Assembly: GCA_013297875.1 (NCBI GenBank)
Contig: JAAFIW010000001.1
Span: forward strand, 248,001-312,000
DNA: 64,000 bases
Reading direction: 5' to 3'
Source of the DNA: Comamonadaceae bacterium
GTDB taxonomy: Bacteria; Pseudomonadota; Gammaproteobacteria; Burkholderiales; Burkholderiaceae_C
Shown here: in pieces, positions 1 to 8,785 of the stretch
Layout: every line of letters starts with the position of its first letter
How positions within the stretch are numbered: the first letter of the stretch is position 1
Notes under the pieces: generated by a model
Told to the model about the DNA's origin: nothing
Seen by the model: the letters and a program-made list of their open reading frames with translations, nothing else
The model's database searches: none
Translations under genes and position numbers: made by a program

Positions 1-2
1 AG

Positions 3-575
3 CAAAGCAGCCAGCGCCTGGCGCAGGCCGCCCAGGGCGAGTGGGACTTGGCGCAATTTGACCTGGCCAGCTCGGGCCGCGCGCGCGCCATGAAACGGTT
101 GACCGGCAGCTGGCGCGAGCTGCTTTTTGCGCCACGCTGGCGGCCCGCCCGCTGGGGCCTGGCGGTGCTGCTGATGGCGCATGTGCTGGGCCTGAACGCC
201 TGGGCTTTTGGCGAGCGGCGTGCTCTGCAGGCCAAAGAGCAGGCGGTTCGCGCCACGCTCAGCCAGACCTTTCCGCAAGTCAAAGTCATTCTGGATGCGC
301 CCTTGCAAATGGAGCGTGAGGTTGCGTTGCTGCGCCAGGCCACCGGCAGCACCTCGGGGCGCGATCTGGAGGCGGTTTTAAGTGCTTTTGGGGCTACAGC
401 CCCTGAAGGTAAAGCTCTGACAGCTATTGAATTTGTAGCGAATGAAGTGCGCATGAAAGGCCTCAGCCTGAATGACGCCGAGCTGGCCCACGTGAGCACG
501 CAGTTGCGCGCCAAAGGCTACGCCGTGCAACGCCAAAACGACAGCCTGGTCGTCAAGCAGGAAGGCAACCCATGA
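3..575 (+). CDS. gspL: Type II secretion protein GspL, C-terminal part
   Basis: This is the 3' end of gspL; the 5' part lies before the window and the frame is open from base 3. GspL is an inner-membrane protein that links the secretion ATPase GspE to the pseudopilus. The visible part has a cytoplasmic stretch, one membrane segment (WGLAVLLMAHVLGLNAWAF) and a periplasmic domain of about 120 residues, as expected for this end of the family. Bases 376-437 match the dispersed ATAGCTGC repeat in reverse orientation and are translated in frame inside the periplasmic domain. The stop overlaps the gspM start by 4 bp. The family call rests mainly on membrane topology and operon position. Confidence 0.85.
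   Translation, partial: QSSQRLAQAAQGEWDLAQFDLASSGRARAMKRLTGSWRELLFAPRWRPARWGLAVLLMAHVLGLNAWAFGERRALQAKEQAVRATLSQTFPQVKVILDAPLQMEREVALLRQATGSTSGRDLEAVLSAFGATAPEGKALTAIEFVANEVRMKGLSLNDAELAHVSTQLRAKGYAVQRQNDSLVVKQEGNP
376..437 (-). repeat. Dispersed ATAGCTGC-family repeat inside gspL
   Basis: On the minus strand this reads AATAGCTGTCAGAGC, then TTACC, then AGGGGCTG, followed by an AAAAGC segment. That is the same order of blocks as the other copies in the window. It lies wholly in the gspL coding frame and adds about 20 residues without a stop. Confidence 0.6.
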
Positions 576-1078
576 GCGCCAGCCCCATGAACCCGTCCGG
601 CCCTTTGGCGGGCCTGTCGGCGCGATGGGCGTCGCTGGCACCCCGTGAAAAGTCGTTGACAGCCGCTGCCTGCGGCTTGATTGCGCTGGCCCTGGTGTGG
701 TGGGTGGGCATTGCTCCGGCCCGCGCCACGCTCAAGAGCGCCGAGACCCAGCACATCAACCTGGAGCAGCAACTGGACAAAATGCGCCGCTTGCAGGCCC
801 AGGCCCAGGCCTTGCAATCCCAGCCGAAGCTGTCGTATGACGATGCCAGCCGCGCGCTGGAAACCTCGGTGCGTGAACGCCTGGGTGCCACTGCCCGCGT
901 CGCCACCGTGGGCGACAAAACCACCGTCACGCTCACCGGCGTGCCACCCAACACGCTGGCCCAGTGGCTGGCCCAGGCACGCAGCAGCGCCCGCGTACTG
1001 CCCAGCGAGGCACGCCTGACCCGCAACGCCGCAGGCACCTGGGATGGCTCGGTGGTGCTCTCTCTGCCACCACGCTAA
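572..1078 (+). CDS. gspM: Type II secretion protein GspM
   Basis: A 168-residue protein with a short cytoplasmic N-terminus, one membrane helix at about residues 30-50 (AAACGLIALALVWWVGI), a coiled-coil-like stretch with many Gln and Leu residues (about 55-85) and a small C-terminal periplasmic domain. This is the usual GspM layout and length. GspM works with GspL in the inner-membrane assembly platform. The ATG overlaps the gspL stop (ATGA), so translation is probably coupled. The next gene, gspN, follows at once, so it sits in the middle of the gsp operon. Confidence 0.85.
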   Translation: MSASPMNPSGPLAGLSARWASLAPREKSLTAAACGLIALALVWWVGIAPARATLKSAETQHINLEQQLDKMRRLQAQAQALQSQPKLSYDDASRALETSVRERLGATARVATVGDKTTVTLTGVPPNTLAQWLAQARSSARVLPSEARLTRNAAGTWDGSVVLSLPPR

Positions 1079-1107
1079 GCCGCGCACCCACCGCAGCGAC
1101 CCGTACC

Positions 1108-1944
1108 TTGGCCCTTTTTGCATCCCCCAACCGAACGAACGCCGGCCGCAGCGGGCCCGGCAGTCGTGCGGCCCGGTCCAGCGCACCCTGGTATTGGGCG
1201 TTCGGCGGTGCGCTCGTGGGCCTGGCACTGACCTTGTTGCTGTTTGCCCCGGCCAGATGGGCCACTGACCAATTGGCCAACAACACCGGTGGCATGTTTC
1301 AACTGGTTGAAGCGCGTGGCACGGTGTGGCGCGGCTCGGCCCGCCTGATGCTGACCGGCGGGGTGGGCAGCAAAGATGCCGCCAGCCTGCCGACACGCGT
1401 TCAGTGGAAGCTGCTTCCCCGCTGGGGTGGGGCGCAACTGGTCACCTGGTCTGATTGCTGCACCGCACAGCCTTTGCAGGCCCAGATTCAGCTGGGCCTG
1501 CAGGGCGTGAACCTGACGGTACTGGACAACACCAGCACCGTGCCGGCCGCCCTGCTGTCAGGCCTGGGTACGCCATGGAACACGGTGCAACCGGAAGGGC
1601 AACTGCAGCTGCACACACAAGCGCTGAATCTGCAATGGCGCGCGGGCCGTATGGTAATGGCCGGGCTTGCGCAAATGGAGGCCGCCAGTCTGTCGTCTCG
1701 CCTGTCTACCCTACGGCCCATGGGCAGCTACCGCTTCAGCGTGCGGGGTGGCGACGTGCCAACGGTGGAACTGTCCACCCTACAGGGCAGTCTGCAATTG
1801 GCGGGAACCGGCCAATGGGTAGGCTCCCGCCTTCGGTTTTCAGGCTCAGCCAGCGCTGCACCCGAGCACGAAGCCGCCTTGTCCAACCTGCTTAACATCA
1901 TTGGGCGCCGCAATGGGCCCCGCTCCATCATCACGATTGGTTGA
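1108..1944 (+). CDS. gspN: Type II secretion protein GspN
   Basis: GspN is an optional inner-membrane component of type II secretion systems. The product has one N-terminal membrane helix (ALVGLALTLLLFAPARWA), then a WRGSARL motif typical of GspN and a beta-rich periplasmic part. The open frame runs back into gspM, but there is no ATG near the gspM stop. I chose the TTG at 1108, 30 bases after gspM ends, which gives 278 residues, close to the family size of about 250. No strong ribosome binding site supports the choice, so the start is uncertain. gspD begins 3 bases after the stop. Confidence 0.75.
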   Translation: MALFASPNRTNAGRSGPGSRAARSSAPWYWAFGGALVGLALTLLLFAPARWATDQLANNTGGMFQLVEARGTVWRGSARLMLTGGVGSKDAASLPTRVQWKLLPRWGGAQLVTWSDCCTAQPLQAQIQLGLQGVNLTVLDNTSTVPAALLSGLGTPWNTVQPEGQLQLHTQALNLQWRAGRMVMAGLAQMEAASLSSRLSTLRPMGSYRFSVRGGDVPTVELSTLQGSLQLAGTGQWVGSRLRFSGSASAAPEHEAALSNLLNIIGRRNGPRSIITIG

Positions 1945-1947
1945 ACC

Positions 1948-4056
1948 ATGTATCGCTTATTTCTCCAGTTACCGCCCAGATTTGCTACTAATTTGATAGT
2001 TTCTTCAGCAGCAATTGCATGGGCTGGAGGCCTTTTTCATGCTCAAGTCTGGGCTCAAGCCACGCCCGGGGCTACGCCACCGGCTGTTGCCACCGGCAGC
2101 CGCAACGCGCCTGTCACGCTGAATTTCGTCAACGCCGAGATCGAAGCGGTGGCCCGCACCATGGCCATTACGACCGGGCGCAACATCGTCGTCGATCCAC
2201 GCGTAAAGGGCACCATCACCCTGGTGACTGAAAACTCGGTCACGCCCGCTGCGGCCTACAACCAGTTTCTGGCCACGCTGCGCCTGTCGGGCTTCACGGT
2301 GGTGGACTCTGGTGGCCTGCTCAAGGTGGTACCCGAGGCCGACGCCAAACTGCAGGGCGGCAGCGTGTCGGTGGCGGGCACCGGCCCCGCGCAGGCGTCC
2401 AACAGCGCCATCGTGACCCAGATTTTTCGCCTGAATTACGAGAACCCCAACAACCTGGTGCCCATCCTGCGCCCGCTGATTGCGCCCAACAACACCATCA
2501 ACGTCAACCCCGGCAACAACTCGCTCATCATCACCGACTACGCCGACAACCTGACGCGGTTGGGTCGCATCATCTCGGCGCTGGATGTGTCCAACGCCAC
2601 CGATCTGGAAATCATCCCCCTCAAGCACGCGCTGGCCAGCGATCTGGCCCCGCTGATTTCGCGCCTGGCCGAATCGGGCGGTGGCGGTGCCCCCGGCGGC
2701 GACGCCAGCTTTCGCACCACGGTGATTGCCGAGTCGCGCAGCAACACCCTGATTGCCCGCGCCGCCAACCCGGCCCGCATGGCCCTGGTGCGCTCGCTGG
2801 TGGAAAAGCTCGATCAGCCGATCTCGCAAAGCCCCAGTGGCAACATTTACGTGGTGTATTTGAAAAACGCCGATGCCACCAAACTGGCCGTTACCTTGCG
2901 TGCCGCCCTGCAAGGCGGCAACACGGCAGCCGCCGCGCCGACGCCGTCCGCGCCCGTCGCGGTTCTGGGTGCGGGCGCACCCGCCACCGCACCGATTGCC
3001 GCTTCTGCGGCGCCATCGACCGGTGGGCAAATTCAGGCCGACCCGGCCACCAACTCGCTCATCATCACCGCCGCCGAGCCGCAATACCGGCAGCTGCGCG
3101 CGGTCATCGACAAGCTGGACGCCCGGCGTGCGCAGGTGTTTGTGGAAAGCCTGATTGCAGAGGTCAATGCCGACAAAGCCGCTGAGTTCGGTATTCAGTG
3201 GCAAGGCGTATCGGGCAAAAACGGCGATAGCGTGCTGGGCGTGTTGGGCACCAACTTCAGCATTGGCGGGCAAAACATCATCAGCCTGGCCACCGGCGCA
3301 GCCAGCGGTGCAGCCAGCTTTTCCACCGGCGGCAACGTCGGCCTGGTCAACAAAACCAACGGCATCTACGTGTTGGGCTTTTTGGCCCGCTTTCTGCAGA
3401 CAAAAGGCGATGGCAACATCCTGTCCACACCCAATCTGCTGACGCTGGACAACGAAGAAGCCAAAATCGTGATTGGCCAAAATGTGCCGTTCGTTACCGG
3501 CTCGTTCACCAACACCGGCACTGGCGGTGGCGGCACGGTGAACCCGTTTCAGACCGTGGAACGAAAAGACGTGGGCATTACCTTGCGGGTCAAGCCGCAA
3601 ATCAGCGAAAACGGCACCATCAAAATGCAGATTTTTCAGGAAGTCTCAAGCGTACAGTCCAACTCGGCGGCCGGCTTGATTACCGCCAAACGCTCGATTG
3701 AAAGCAACGTGCTGGTGGACGACGGGGCCATCATCGTGCTGGGTGGTCTGCTGCAAGACGAATACTCCGACCAGCAGGAAAAGATTCCTGGTATCGGCGA
3801 TGTGCCCTTGATTGGTAGCCTGTTCAAAACCGAAATTCGCTCACGCAAGAAAACCAATCTGATGATCTTCCTGCGCCCTGTTGTGATGCGCGATGCCAAC
3901 GCCAGCGAGGTCTTGTCCATGGATCGATACGACCTGATCCGCAATCAGCAGTTGGGCCAGCAACCGGCAGCCAGCGTGATGATGCCAATCAACGAAGCAC
4001 CCGCACTGCCTAGCCGGCCCGTGTCACCCGCTGATGCGTCCAAGCCGGCCAAGTAA
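1948..4056 (+). CDS. gspD: Type II secretion secretin GspD
   Basis: This is the outer-membrane secretin that forms the exit channel. The 702 residues show a signal peptide (about 1-38), the N0 domain starting near VTLNFVNAEIEAVARTMA, N1-N3 repeats (IFRLNYENPNNLVPIL and similar), Ala/Pro-rich linkers, and the secretin domain with VPFVTGS, the VDDGAIIVLGGLL segment and FKTEIRSRKKTNLMIFLRP. No lipobox is visible, so a separate pilotin or another targeting route would be needed. Bases 1990-2040, which encode the signal peptide, are a copy of the dispersed ATAGCTGC repeat. It lies between gspN and gspE, with gspE starting 9 bases downstream. Confidence 0.96.
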   Translation: MYRLFLQLPPRFATNLIVSSAAIAWAGGLFHAQVWAQATPGATPPAVATGSRNAPVTLNFVNAEIEAVARTMAITTGRNIVVDPRVKGTITLVTENSVTPAAAYNQFLATLRLSGFTVVDSGGLLKVVPEADAKLQGGSVSVAGTGPAQASNSAIVTQIFRLNYENPNNLVPILRPLIAPNNTINVNPGNNSLIITDYADNLTRLGRIISALDVSNATDLEIIPLKHALASDLAPLISRLAESGGGGAPGGDASFRTTVIAESRSNTLIARAANPARMALVRSLVEKLDQPISQSPSGNIYVVYLKNADATKLAVTLRAALQGGNTAAAAPTPSAPVAVLGAGAPATAPIAASAAPSTGGQIQADPATNSLIITAAEPQYRQLRAVIDKLDARRAQVFVESLIAEVNADKAAEFGIQWQGVSGKNGDSVLGVLGTNFSIGGQNIISLATGAASGAASFSTGGNVGLVNKTNGIYVLGFLARFLQTKGDGNILSTPNLLTLDNEEAKIVIGQNVPFVTGSFTNTGTGGGGTVNPFQTVERKDVGITLRVKPQISENGTIKMQIFQEVSSVQSNSAAGLITAKRSIESNVLVDDGAIIVLGGLLQDEYSDQQEKIPGIGDVPLIGSLFKTEIRSRKKTNLMIFLRPVVMRDANASEVLSMDRYDLIRNQQLGQQPAASVMMPINEAPALPSRPVSPADASKPAK
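1990..2040 (+). repeat. Dispersed ATAGCTGC-family repeat in the gspD signal peptide
   Basis: The blocks ATTTGATAG, TCAGCAGCAATTGCATGG and GCTGGAGGCCTTTTTCAT follow the family order. The repeat is read in frame and supplies the hydrophobic core of the signal peptide (IVSSAAIAWAGGLFHAQ). Confidence 0.7.
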
Positions 4057-4065
4057 AGCACCCCC

Positions 4066-5496
4066 ATGGCCACCCGCTACCCCCTGCCCTACGCCTTTGC
4101 CCGTACCAGCCAGCTGCTGCTGGAAGACGACGGCCACGACCTGACCTTGTGGCATGCGCCTTCCTCGAATGCCGCGAGCTTTCAAAGCGCCTGGAGCGAG
4201 GTGATGCGCAAGTTCCCGGTGCGGGCCGTGGCGCAACTGGATGCGGCGGCCCTGGCCCAACGCATCAGCGCCGCCTACGCGCAAGGCGAATCCAGCGCGG
4301 CCACCGTGGTCAGCGAGGTGCAAAACGACGCCGACCTGTCGCGCATGATGCAAGAGCTGCCTGCGGTCGAAGACCTGCTGGAAACCAGCGACGACGCACC
4401 CATCATCCGCATGCTCAACGCGCTGCTCACGCAGGCCGCACGCGACGGTGCCAGCGACATCCACATCGAGCCCTATGAGCGCCACAGCTCGGTGCGCTTT
4501 CGGGTCGACGGCACCTTGCGTGAGGTGGTGCAACCCAACCGCGCCTTGCACGCCGCACTGATCTCGCGCCTGAAAATCATGGCCGAGCTGGATATTTCTG
4601 AAAAGCGTTTGCCGCAGGACGGTCGCATTTCCTTGCGCATCGGCACCCGCGCGGTGGATGTGCGTGTGAGCACCCTGCCCAGCGCGCATGGCGAGCGCGC
4701 TGTGCTGCGCTTGCTCGACAAAAGCGAAAGCAAAATAAACCTGGAAGCCGTGGGCATGCAAGGCGAGGTGCTGCGCCGCATACAAAACCTGATTGCCCAG
4801 CCGCACGGCATTATTTTGGTCACCGGCCCGACCGGCTCAGGCAAAACCACCACGCTGTATGCGGCGCTCTCCCGCCTGGACGCGGGCAGCGCCAACATCA
4901 TGACGGTGGAAGACCCCATCGAATACGAGTTACCCGGCATTGGCCAGACCCAGGTGAATGCCAAGATTGATCTGACTTTCGCCAAGGCCCTGCGCGCCAT
5001 CCTGCGGCAAGACCCCGACGTGATCATGATTGGCGAGATCCGCGACTTTGAAACCGCGCAAATCGCCATTCAAGCCTCGCTCACCGGCCACCTGGTGCTG
5101 GCCACGCTGCACACCAACGACGCCGCCAGCGCCGTGACCCGCCTGACCGACATGGGCGTGGAGCCGTTTTTGCTCAGCTCCAGCCTGCTGGGCGTGCTGG
5201 CCCAGCGCCTGGTGCGCAAGCTGTGCACCCACTGCGTGGTTCACACCCCCAACGGCTCGACAGCGCCCGGCTGCAGCCACTGCGGCCACACCGGCTACCA
5301 GGGCCGCACGGGGGTGTTTGAGCTGCTGGTCACCGACGAAGCCATCCGCGCCCAGATTCACAACAAAACCTCAGAGGCCGACATCCGCCACGCCGCCTTG
5401 CAAACCGGTATGACCCTGATGCGCGACGACGGCGAGCGCCTGGTTCGCGAAGGCATCACCTCGCGTGAAGAGCTGGTGCGGGTGACCCGGGAATAG
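4066..5496 (+). CDS. gspE: Type II secretion ATPase GspE
   Basis: This cytoplasmic hexameric ATPase powers pseudopilus assembly. The protein has 476 residues. Walker A is GPTGSGKTT at residues 254-262, an Asp box and Walker B follow ([14 protein letters not shown]), and a zinc-binding Cys4 motif is formed by CTHC (387-390) and CSHC (403-406). The N-terminal domain is shorter than in Escherichia coli or Vibrio GspE. It is the last gsp gene before the genomic island. gspF, which often follows gspE, is not found downstream in this window. A bidirectional terminator hairpin lies 88 bases after the stop. Confidence 0.96.
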   Translation: MATRYPLPYAFARTSQLLLEDDGHDLTLWHAPSSNAASFQSAWSEVMRKFPVRAVAQLDAAALAQRISAAYAQGESSAATVVSEVQNDADLSRMMQELPAVEDLLETSDDAPIIRMLNALLTQAARDGASDIHIEPYERHSSVRFRVDGTLREVVQPNRALHAALISRLKIMAELDISEKRLPQDGRISLRIGTRAVDVRVSTLPSAHGERAVLRLLDKSESKINLEAVGMQGEVLRRIQNLIAQPHGIILVTGPTGSGKTTTLYAALSRLDAGSANIMTVEDPIEYELPGIGQTQVNAKIDLTFAKALRAILRQDPDVIMIGEIRDFETAQIAIQASLTGHLVLATLHTNDAASAVTRLTDMGVEPFLLSSSLLGVLAQRLVRKLCTHCVVHTPNGSTAPGCSHCGHTGYQGRTGVFELLVTDEAIRAQIHNKTSEADIRHAALQTGMTLMRDDGERLVREGITSREELVRVTRE

Positions 5497-5583
5497 GCAT
5501 CAAAACCGCCGTCAACCCTTGCAGATATTGGTCAAACAGCTATATTTTTTGCAGCAACCGCCAACATAGTCGTGTAGCCAAAC

Positions 5584-5618
5584 AAAAAGCCCTTGAAAGT
5601 GAGTTCAAGGGCTTTTTT
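5584..5618. terminator. Bidirectional intrinsic terminator at the left island edge
   Basis: GCCCTTGAA (5589-5597) pairs perfectly with TTCAAGGGC (5604-5612), flanked by an A-run and a T-run. It can end the gsp operon on the plus strand. On the minus strand it probably ended tRNA-Phe transcription before the island separated the two. Confidence 0.85.
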
Positions 5619-5622
5619 GAAT

Positions 5623-5636
5623 TTGGTGGCTGGGGC
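5623..5636 (-). other. Candidate attL: displaced 3' end of tRNA-Phe
   Basis: Read on the minus strand, this site and its next base give GCCCCAGCCACCAA. The true tRNA-Phe 3' end at 26753-26767 reads GCCCCAGGCCACCAA, so they differ by a single-base gap. This is what is left when an element integrates into the 3' end of a tRNA gene. The match is short, so the exact crossover is not fixed. Confidence 0.6.
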
Positions 5637-5696
5637 TCGCTCGAAAGACGACTCAAAAGCCACGCCAGCATTGACTTACACGGTAGTATAGACACT

Positions 5697-5716
5697 GTTA
5701 CTGCAAAAGTTACTGC
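5697..5716 (+). other. Left integrase arm-type sites (two GTTACTGC repeats)
   Basis: Two copies of GTTACTGC start at 5697 and 5709, 12 bases apart and just before the integrase ATG at 5723. The same octamer recurs in the same orientation at the far end of the island (26602 and 26620). This pattern is expected for arm-type binding sites. Integrase bound here could also repress its own gene. Confidence 0.6.
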
Positions 5717-5722
5717 TTTTTT

Positions 5723-6979
5723 ATGGCTAAAGAAAAAATTACCGACACAGCTTTGAGACAAATACGCGCCGGGGATTCACGTCGGAGAATCCCGGACGGT
5801 AGCGGACTGTATCTACTGCTGTTCGTAAACGGTGGCGCTCACGCTTGGAGGTTGGATTACACCTTCGCTTTAAAGCGCAAGACAATTTCGCTTGGCACAT
5901 ACCCTGAGACCTCTTTAGCGCTTGCTCGTTCCAAAGCCGAGAAAGCCAGAGCCTTGATTGCTGCGGGCATTGACCCAAGTGCCCAAAGAAAAGAAGAAAA
6001 GGCCGAGCATGCGTTGCGGCGCGAGGTCGAGCTTCGTGCGCAAGCGGGCATGCCGTTAATTGATAGTTTTGAAGACACAGCGCGAAACTGGTATGCCGTC
6101 CGCAAAGATGATTGGGCTGAAAGTTACGGTGCGAAGATTATAAGAAGACTTGAAGTCGATGTTTTTCCATATATTGGCAAGCAGCCCATCGGTTCAATCA
6201 CTCCGCCACAGCTGCTAGAGGTTTTAAGACGCATTGAAAAACGGGACGTAATCGAAACTGCACACAGAGCTTTGGAAAATTGCTCTCAAGTATTTCGCTT
6301 CGCCATAGCGGAGGGGAAAGCTCTGTCAAATCCAGCCAGAGACTTGAAGGATGCTTTACGAAAACCAACACCGATGCATTTCCCCGCAATAACTGACCCG
6401 AATAGACTGGGGCAGTTACTTCGTGCGATTGATGGCTATAGCGGAACTCCGGTGGTGAGAGCAGCGTTGTCACTGCACCCCATGCTGCTTTTGCGTCCTG
6501 GAGAGTTAAGGGGCATTGCTTGGGCTGAGCTAGAGCTTGGCAAGGCCATGCTTACCGTGCCTGCCGAAAGGATGAAGCGCGAGAAGGCTGGAAAACTTCA
6601 TGGTGCTCCGCATACAGTACCGCTCCCACATCAAGCGGTAAAGATTTTCACTGAGTTGCTGCCACTGACTGGGGATGGTAAATATGTTTTCCGTGGCGAA
6701 CGTCATCACGATAGGCCAATGTCTGACGCTGCAATGAACGCAGCACTTAGGGCTATGGGTTTTCCAAAGTCGGAAGTGACGAGTCATGGATTTCGCGCTA
6801 CCGGACGCACGATTTTGGCAGAGGTGCTTGGGGAAGAGATTCAAGTTATCGAAGCGCAACTCGCGCACGCAGTCAAAGATTCGCTAGGCCGCGCTTACAA
6901 CAGAACCCAGTACGAACCACAGCGCAAAATAATGCTCCAGCGCTGGGCGGATTACTTGGACGAGTTAAGAAATGCGTAG
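5723..6979 (+). CDS. P4-type tyrosine integrase
   Basis: This site-specific recombinase probably inserts and excises the island at tRNA-Phe. The 418-residue product has the N-terminal arm-binding DUF4102 domain (GSGLYLLLFVNGG, ISLGTYPETSLALAR), a central SAM-like core-binding domain and the catalytic domain. Visible catalytic residues are R258 in LLLRPGELRG, H355 and R358 in SHGFRATGR, and Y392 in AYNRTQY. Length and domain order match P4-type integrases of tRNA-linked islands. It stands alone at the left end of the island, reading inward. Its base composition is less GC-rich than the gsp genes. Confidence 0.95.
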   Translation: MAKEKITDTALRQIRAGDSRRRIPDGSGLYLLLFVNGGAHAWRLDYTFALKRKTISLGTYPETSLALARSKAEKARALIAAGIDPSAQRKEEKAEHALRREVELRAQAGMPLIDSFEDTARNWYAVRKDDWAESYGAKIIRRLEVDVFPYIGKQPIGSITPPQLLEVLRRIEKRDVIETAHRALENCSQVFRFAIAEGKALSNPARDLKDALRKPTPMHFPAITDPNRLGQLLRAIDGYSGTPVVRAALSLHPMLLLRPGELRGIAWAELELGKAMLTVPAERMKREKAGKLHGAPHTVPLPHQAVKIFTELLPLTGDGKYVFRGERHHDRPMSDAAMNAALRAMGFPKSEVTSHGFRATGRTILAEVLGEEIQVIEAQLAHAVKDSLGRAYNRTQYEPQRKIMLQRWADYLDELRNA

Positions 6980-7145
6980 TAAGCTGAGATGCGTGTAAGC
7001 ACACAAATACTGTTCTTAGAAATGTGCTAATATTTCAGTAGTTGAATTCTCAACAATCTGTTCGCTGGTGCTGACCGAAACCTAGAATACTCCTTATTGG
7101 ATTTGGAGCGTTCTTTTAAGCCTATCCAAGGCCAGTCAACTTTCA

Positions 7146-7165
7146 AGGTAATTTGCATATTACCT
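7146..7165. promoter_or_regulatory. Inverted repeat upstream of the AlpA-like gene
   Basis: AGGTAAT (7146-7152) and ATTACCT (7159-7165) form a perfect 7-bp inverted repeat about 58 bases before the alpA-like start. It is a candidate operator. No clear -35/-10 pair could be assigned in the rest of the 6980-7222 gap. Confidence 0.4.
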
Positions 7166-7222
7166 GAGAGTTGGGTGGGCTCACCAGCGACACGATAACC
7201 GGGCCATTTAGTGGAGCCCGGT

Positions 7223-7498
7223 ATGCAACCTATTGATATTTCCTACTTGGATCGGTTACTTCGTTTAAACGAAGTCTGCCAGATCTCAGGTATTTGCAAA
7301 ACCGTTGTTTATGAAAAAATGCGCGTGGGTCAATTCCCCCGACAGGTGCAAATTGGCCTGCCCGGTGCTAAACGCGGTACTGCGCGATGGGCACTCTCAG
7401 CAGTAACTGAGTGGGTTGAAGCCCATAAAAATGGGCAGTCTTGGACAGACAAAACGTCACAGCGCATTGCCGTGGCTTCGGAGCAGGGGACGTCATGA
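7223..7498 (+). CDS. AlpA-like transcriptional regulator
   Basis: This is a small winged-helix/MerR-like DNA-binding protein of the AlpA family, which typically controls integrase or excision genes in P4-like islands. The motif RLNEVCQISGICKTVVYEKM, followed by GQFPRQVQIG and a conserved Trp before VTEWVEAH, fits the family. I chose the ATG at 7223 because GGAG lies 6 bases upstream; a GTG 12 bases earlier would add four residues. The product has 91 residues. Its stop overlaps the next start (ATGA), so it is co-translated with the ATPase gene. Confidence 0.85.
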   Translation: MQPIDISYLDRLLRLNEVCQISGICKTVVYEKMRVGQFPRQVQIGLPGAKRGTARWALSAVTEWVEAHKNGQSWTDKTSQRIAVASEQGTS

Positions 7499-8424
7499 AC
7501 AAGATGCCCTCACGTTTAAAAGCAGTACCCTACGGAAAGCATAAAAAAAGGGCTGTTGTAGCCACTATTCCATTACTCGGAAACCTCATTCATAGCGCCG
7601 AATCCATCATCCTTGTAGGAGCGCGGGGCGTTGGCAAGACGCAGATCGGGTTGATGCTCAGCCTTTGCGTTGCTGGAGGTTTAGATATGCCAGCTCTTGG
7701 CAAAGGTGCGCAGAGGGAAGTGCTTTACATTGATGGCGAGACGGGAGAGGCCACAATGCACTTGAGGCTGATCGCCATGTGCAACGCACTCATTACACAA
7801 GGTCAGCAAACGCTAGTCGATAAATACCTACTGTTGTCATTCAAGGGCGGCCATGAGGGTGAATCCATCAATGCTGACATTGACACCGTGGAGGGGCAAC
7901 GCCAGATCGAAGAGCTAATGGACGGCAAAGTTTGGTTGCTTGTGCTGGACAACTACTGCTCCCTTGCGCCCAATTCGTTCAGAGGCCGTTCTGCGGAGTC
8001 TTGCTTGCTTGATTGGATTGATAGGCAAAAAAAGCTAGGCGTGACAGTCATTTTGATCCACCACACGAACAAAAGCGGGCAGTCGCACGGCAGCATAGAA
8101 AAAGAGAATCGTGCTGACAGTATTTTTAGCCTCAACCATCACGCGTGTTCAACCTCGCAGAAGAAGCTCATCGAATTCAAAGTCGAGAAAATGCGAAACC
8201 GGGCGTGCGAGCTAGAAACGACGGTTTTCGAACTGCGCAGCGAGCAGCACGGTAAGAAGCATTCACTGTTTTTGGAACCGGCCAATGCCGAAAACTTGAT
8301 TAGTCCACAGCTAAAAGAAATTTTATTGCTGAAAAAACAAGGGCTCAATCAGAAGCAAATCGCAAATCGTTTGGGGTTGTCGCCGAGCATGGTCTGCCGC
8401 CTGATGAAGGAGGTGCCTGCATGA
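7495..8424 (+). CDS. RepA-like RecA-fold ATPase
   Basis: A 309-residue AAA/RecA-fold ATPase related to RepA/DnaB-type replicative helicases found on plasmids and integrated elements. Walker A is GARGVGKTQ near the N-terminus, a Walker B-like strand is WLLVLDNY, and VTVILIHHTNKSG is the typical motif after it. The C-terminus has a helix-turn-helix segment (KQIANRLGLSPSMVCRLMK), which suggests sequence-specific DNA binding. The ATG at 7495 has GGGGA upstream and overlaps the alpA-like stop. I infer a role in island replication or maintenance because the next gene is a replication initiator homologue. Confidence 0.8.
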   Translation: MNKMPSRLKAVPYGKHKKRAVVATIPLLGNLIHSAESIILVGARGVGKTQIGLMLSLCVAGGLDMPALGKGAQREVLYIDGETGEATMHLRLIAMCNALITQGQQTLVDKYLLLSFKGGHEGESINADIDTVEGQRQIEELMDGKVWLLVLDNYCSLAPNSFRGRSAESCLLDWIDRQKKLGVTVILIHHTNKSGQSHGSIEKENRADSIFSLNHHACSTSQKKLIEFKVEKMRNRACELETTVFELRSEQHGKKHSLFLEPANAENLISPQLKEILLLKKQGLNQKQIANRLGLSPSMVCRLMKEVPA

Positions 8425-8471
8425 AACAAGCGTTTTGTTTTGCAGGCATAGATTGAATGTAAAAGAGTCGC

Positions 8472-8498
8472 AAGACCTTGCGCGGCTTACAAGGTCTT
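8472..8498. other. Perfect hairpin between the ATPase and rep genes
   Basis: AAGACCTTG (8472-8480) pairs with CAAGGTCTT (8490-8498), and a further GGTCTTG follows at once. A second small palindrome, CAGAGTAACTCTG, lies at 8696-8708. The 361-base gap 8425-8785 holds no convincing gene. The hairpins could be a terminator or part of a replication origin in front of the rep gene. Confidence 0.4.
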
Positions 8499-8785
8499 TA
8501 TGGTCTTGTGGTCACTTTACGCCAAAACACGCCTAGACGATTGCCGCGAGATCAAACGCAGGTAAGAACTGCTGTTTTTGATCGCTTGGCAGTCAGCAAA
8601 ACATTACCAATATAAACACCAACTTTTGTCACTAATAGATCGCCTAGCTGATGAAGCACGTTCACTACAACAAGGTTCACGTACTTAGTTTATTGCAGAG
8701 TAACTCTGTTGCTAAACAACCTAGAAGTAAGTCTGCAGGCTTCGCGATGAGGCGTAAATATTTCACTTTTAGAAAGACTATTATC

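Noticed and set aside
2005-3600. 531-codon minus-strand frame opposite gspD
   Set aside because: It is an antisense shadow of the secretin gene with Arg/Gly/His-rich composition and no domain.
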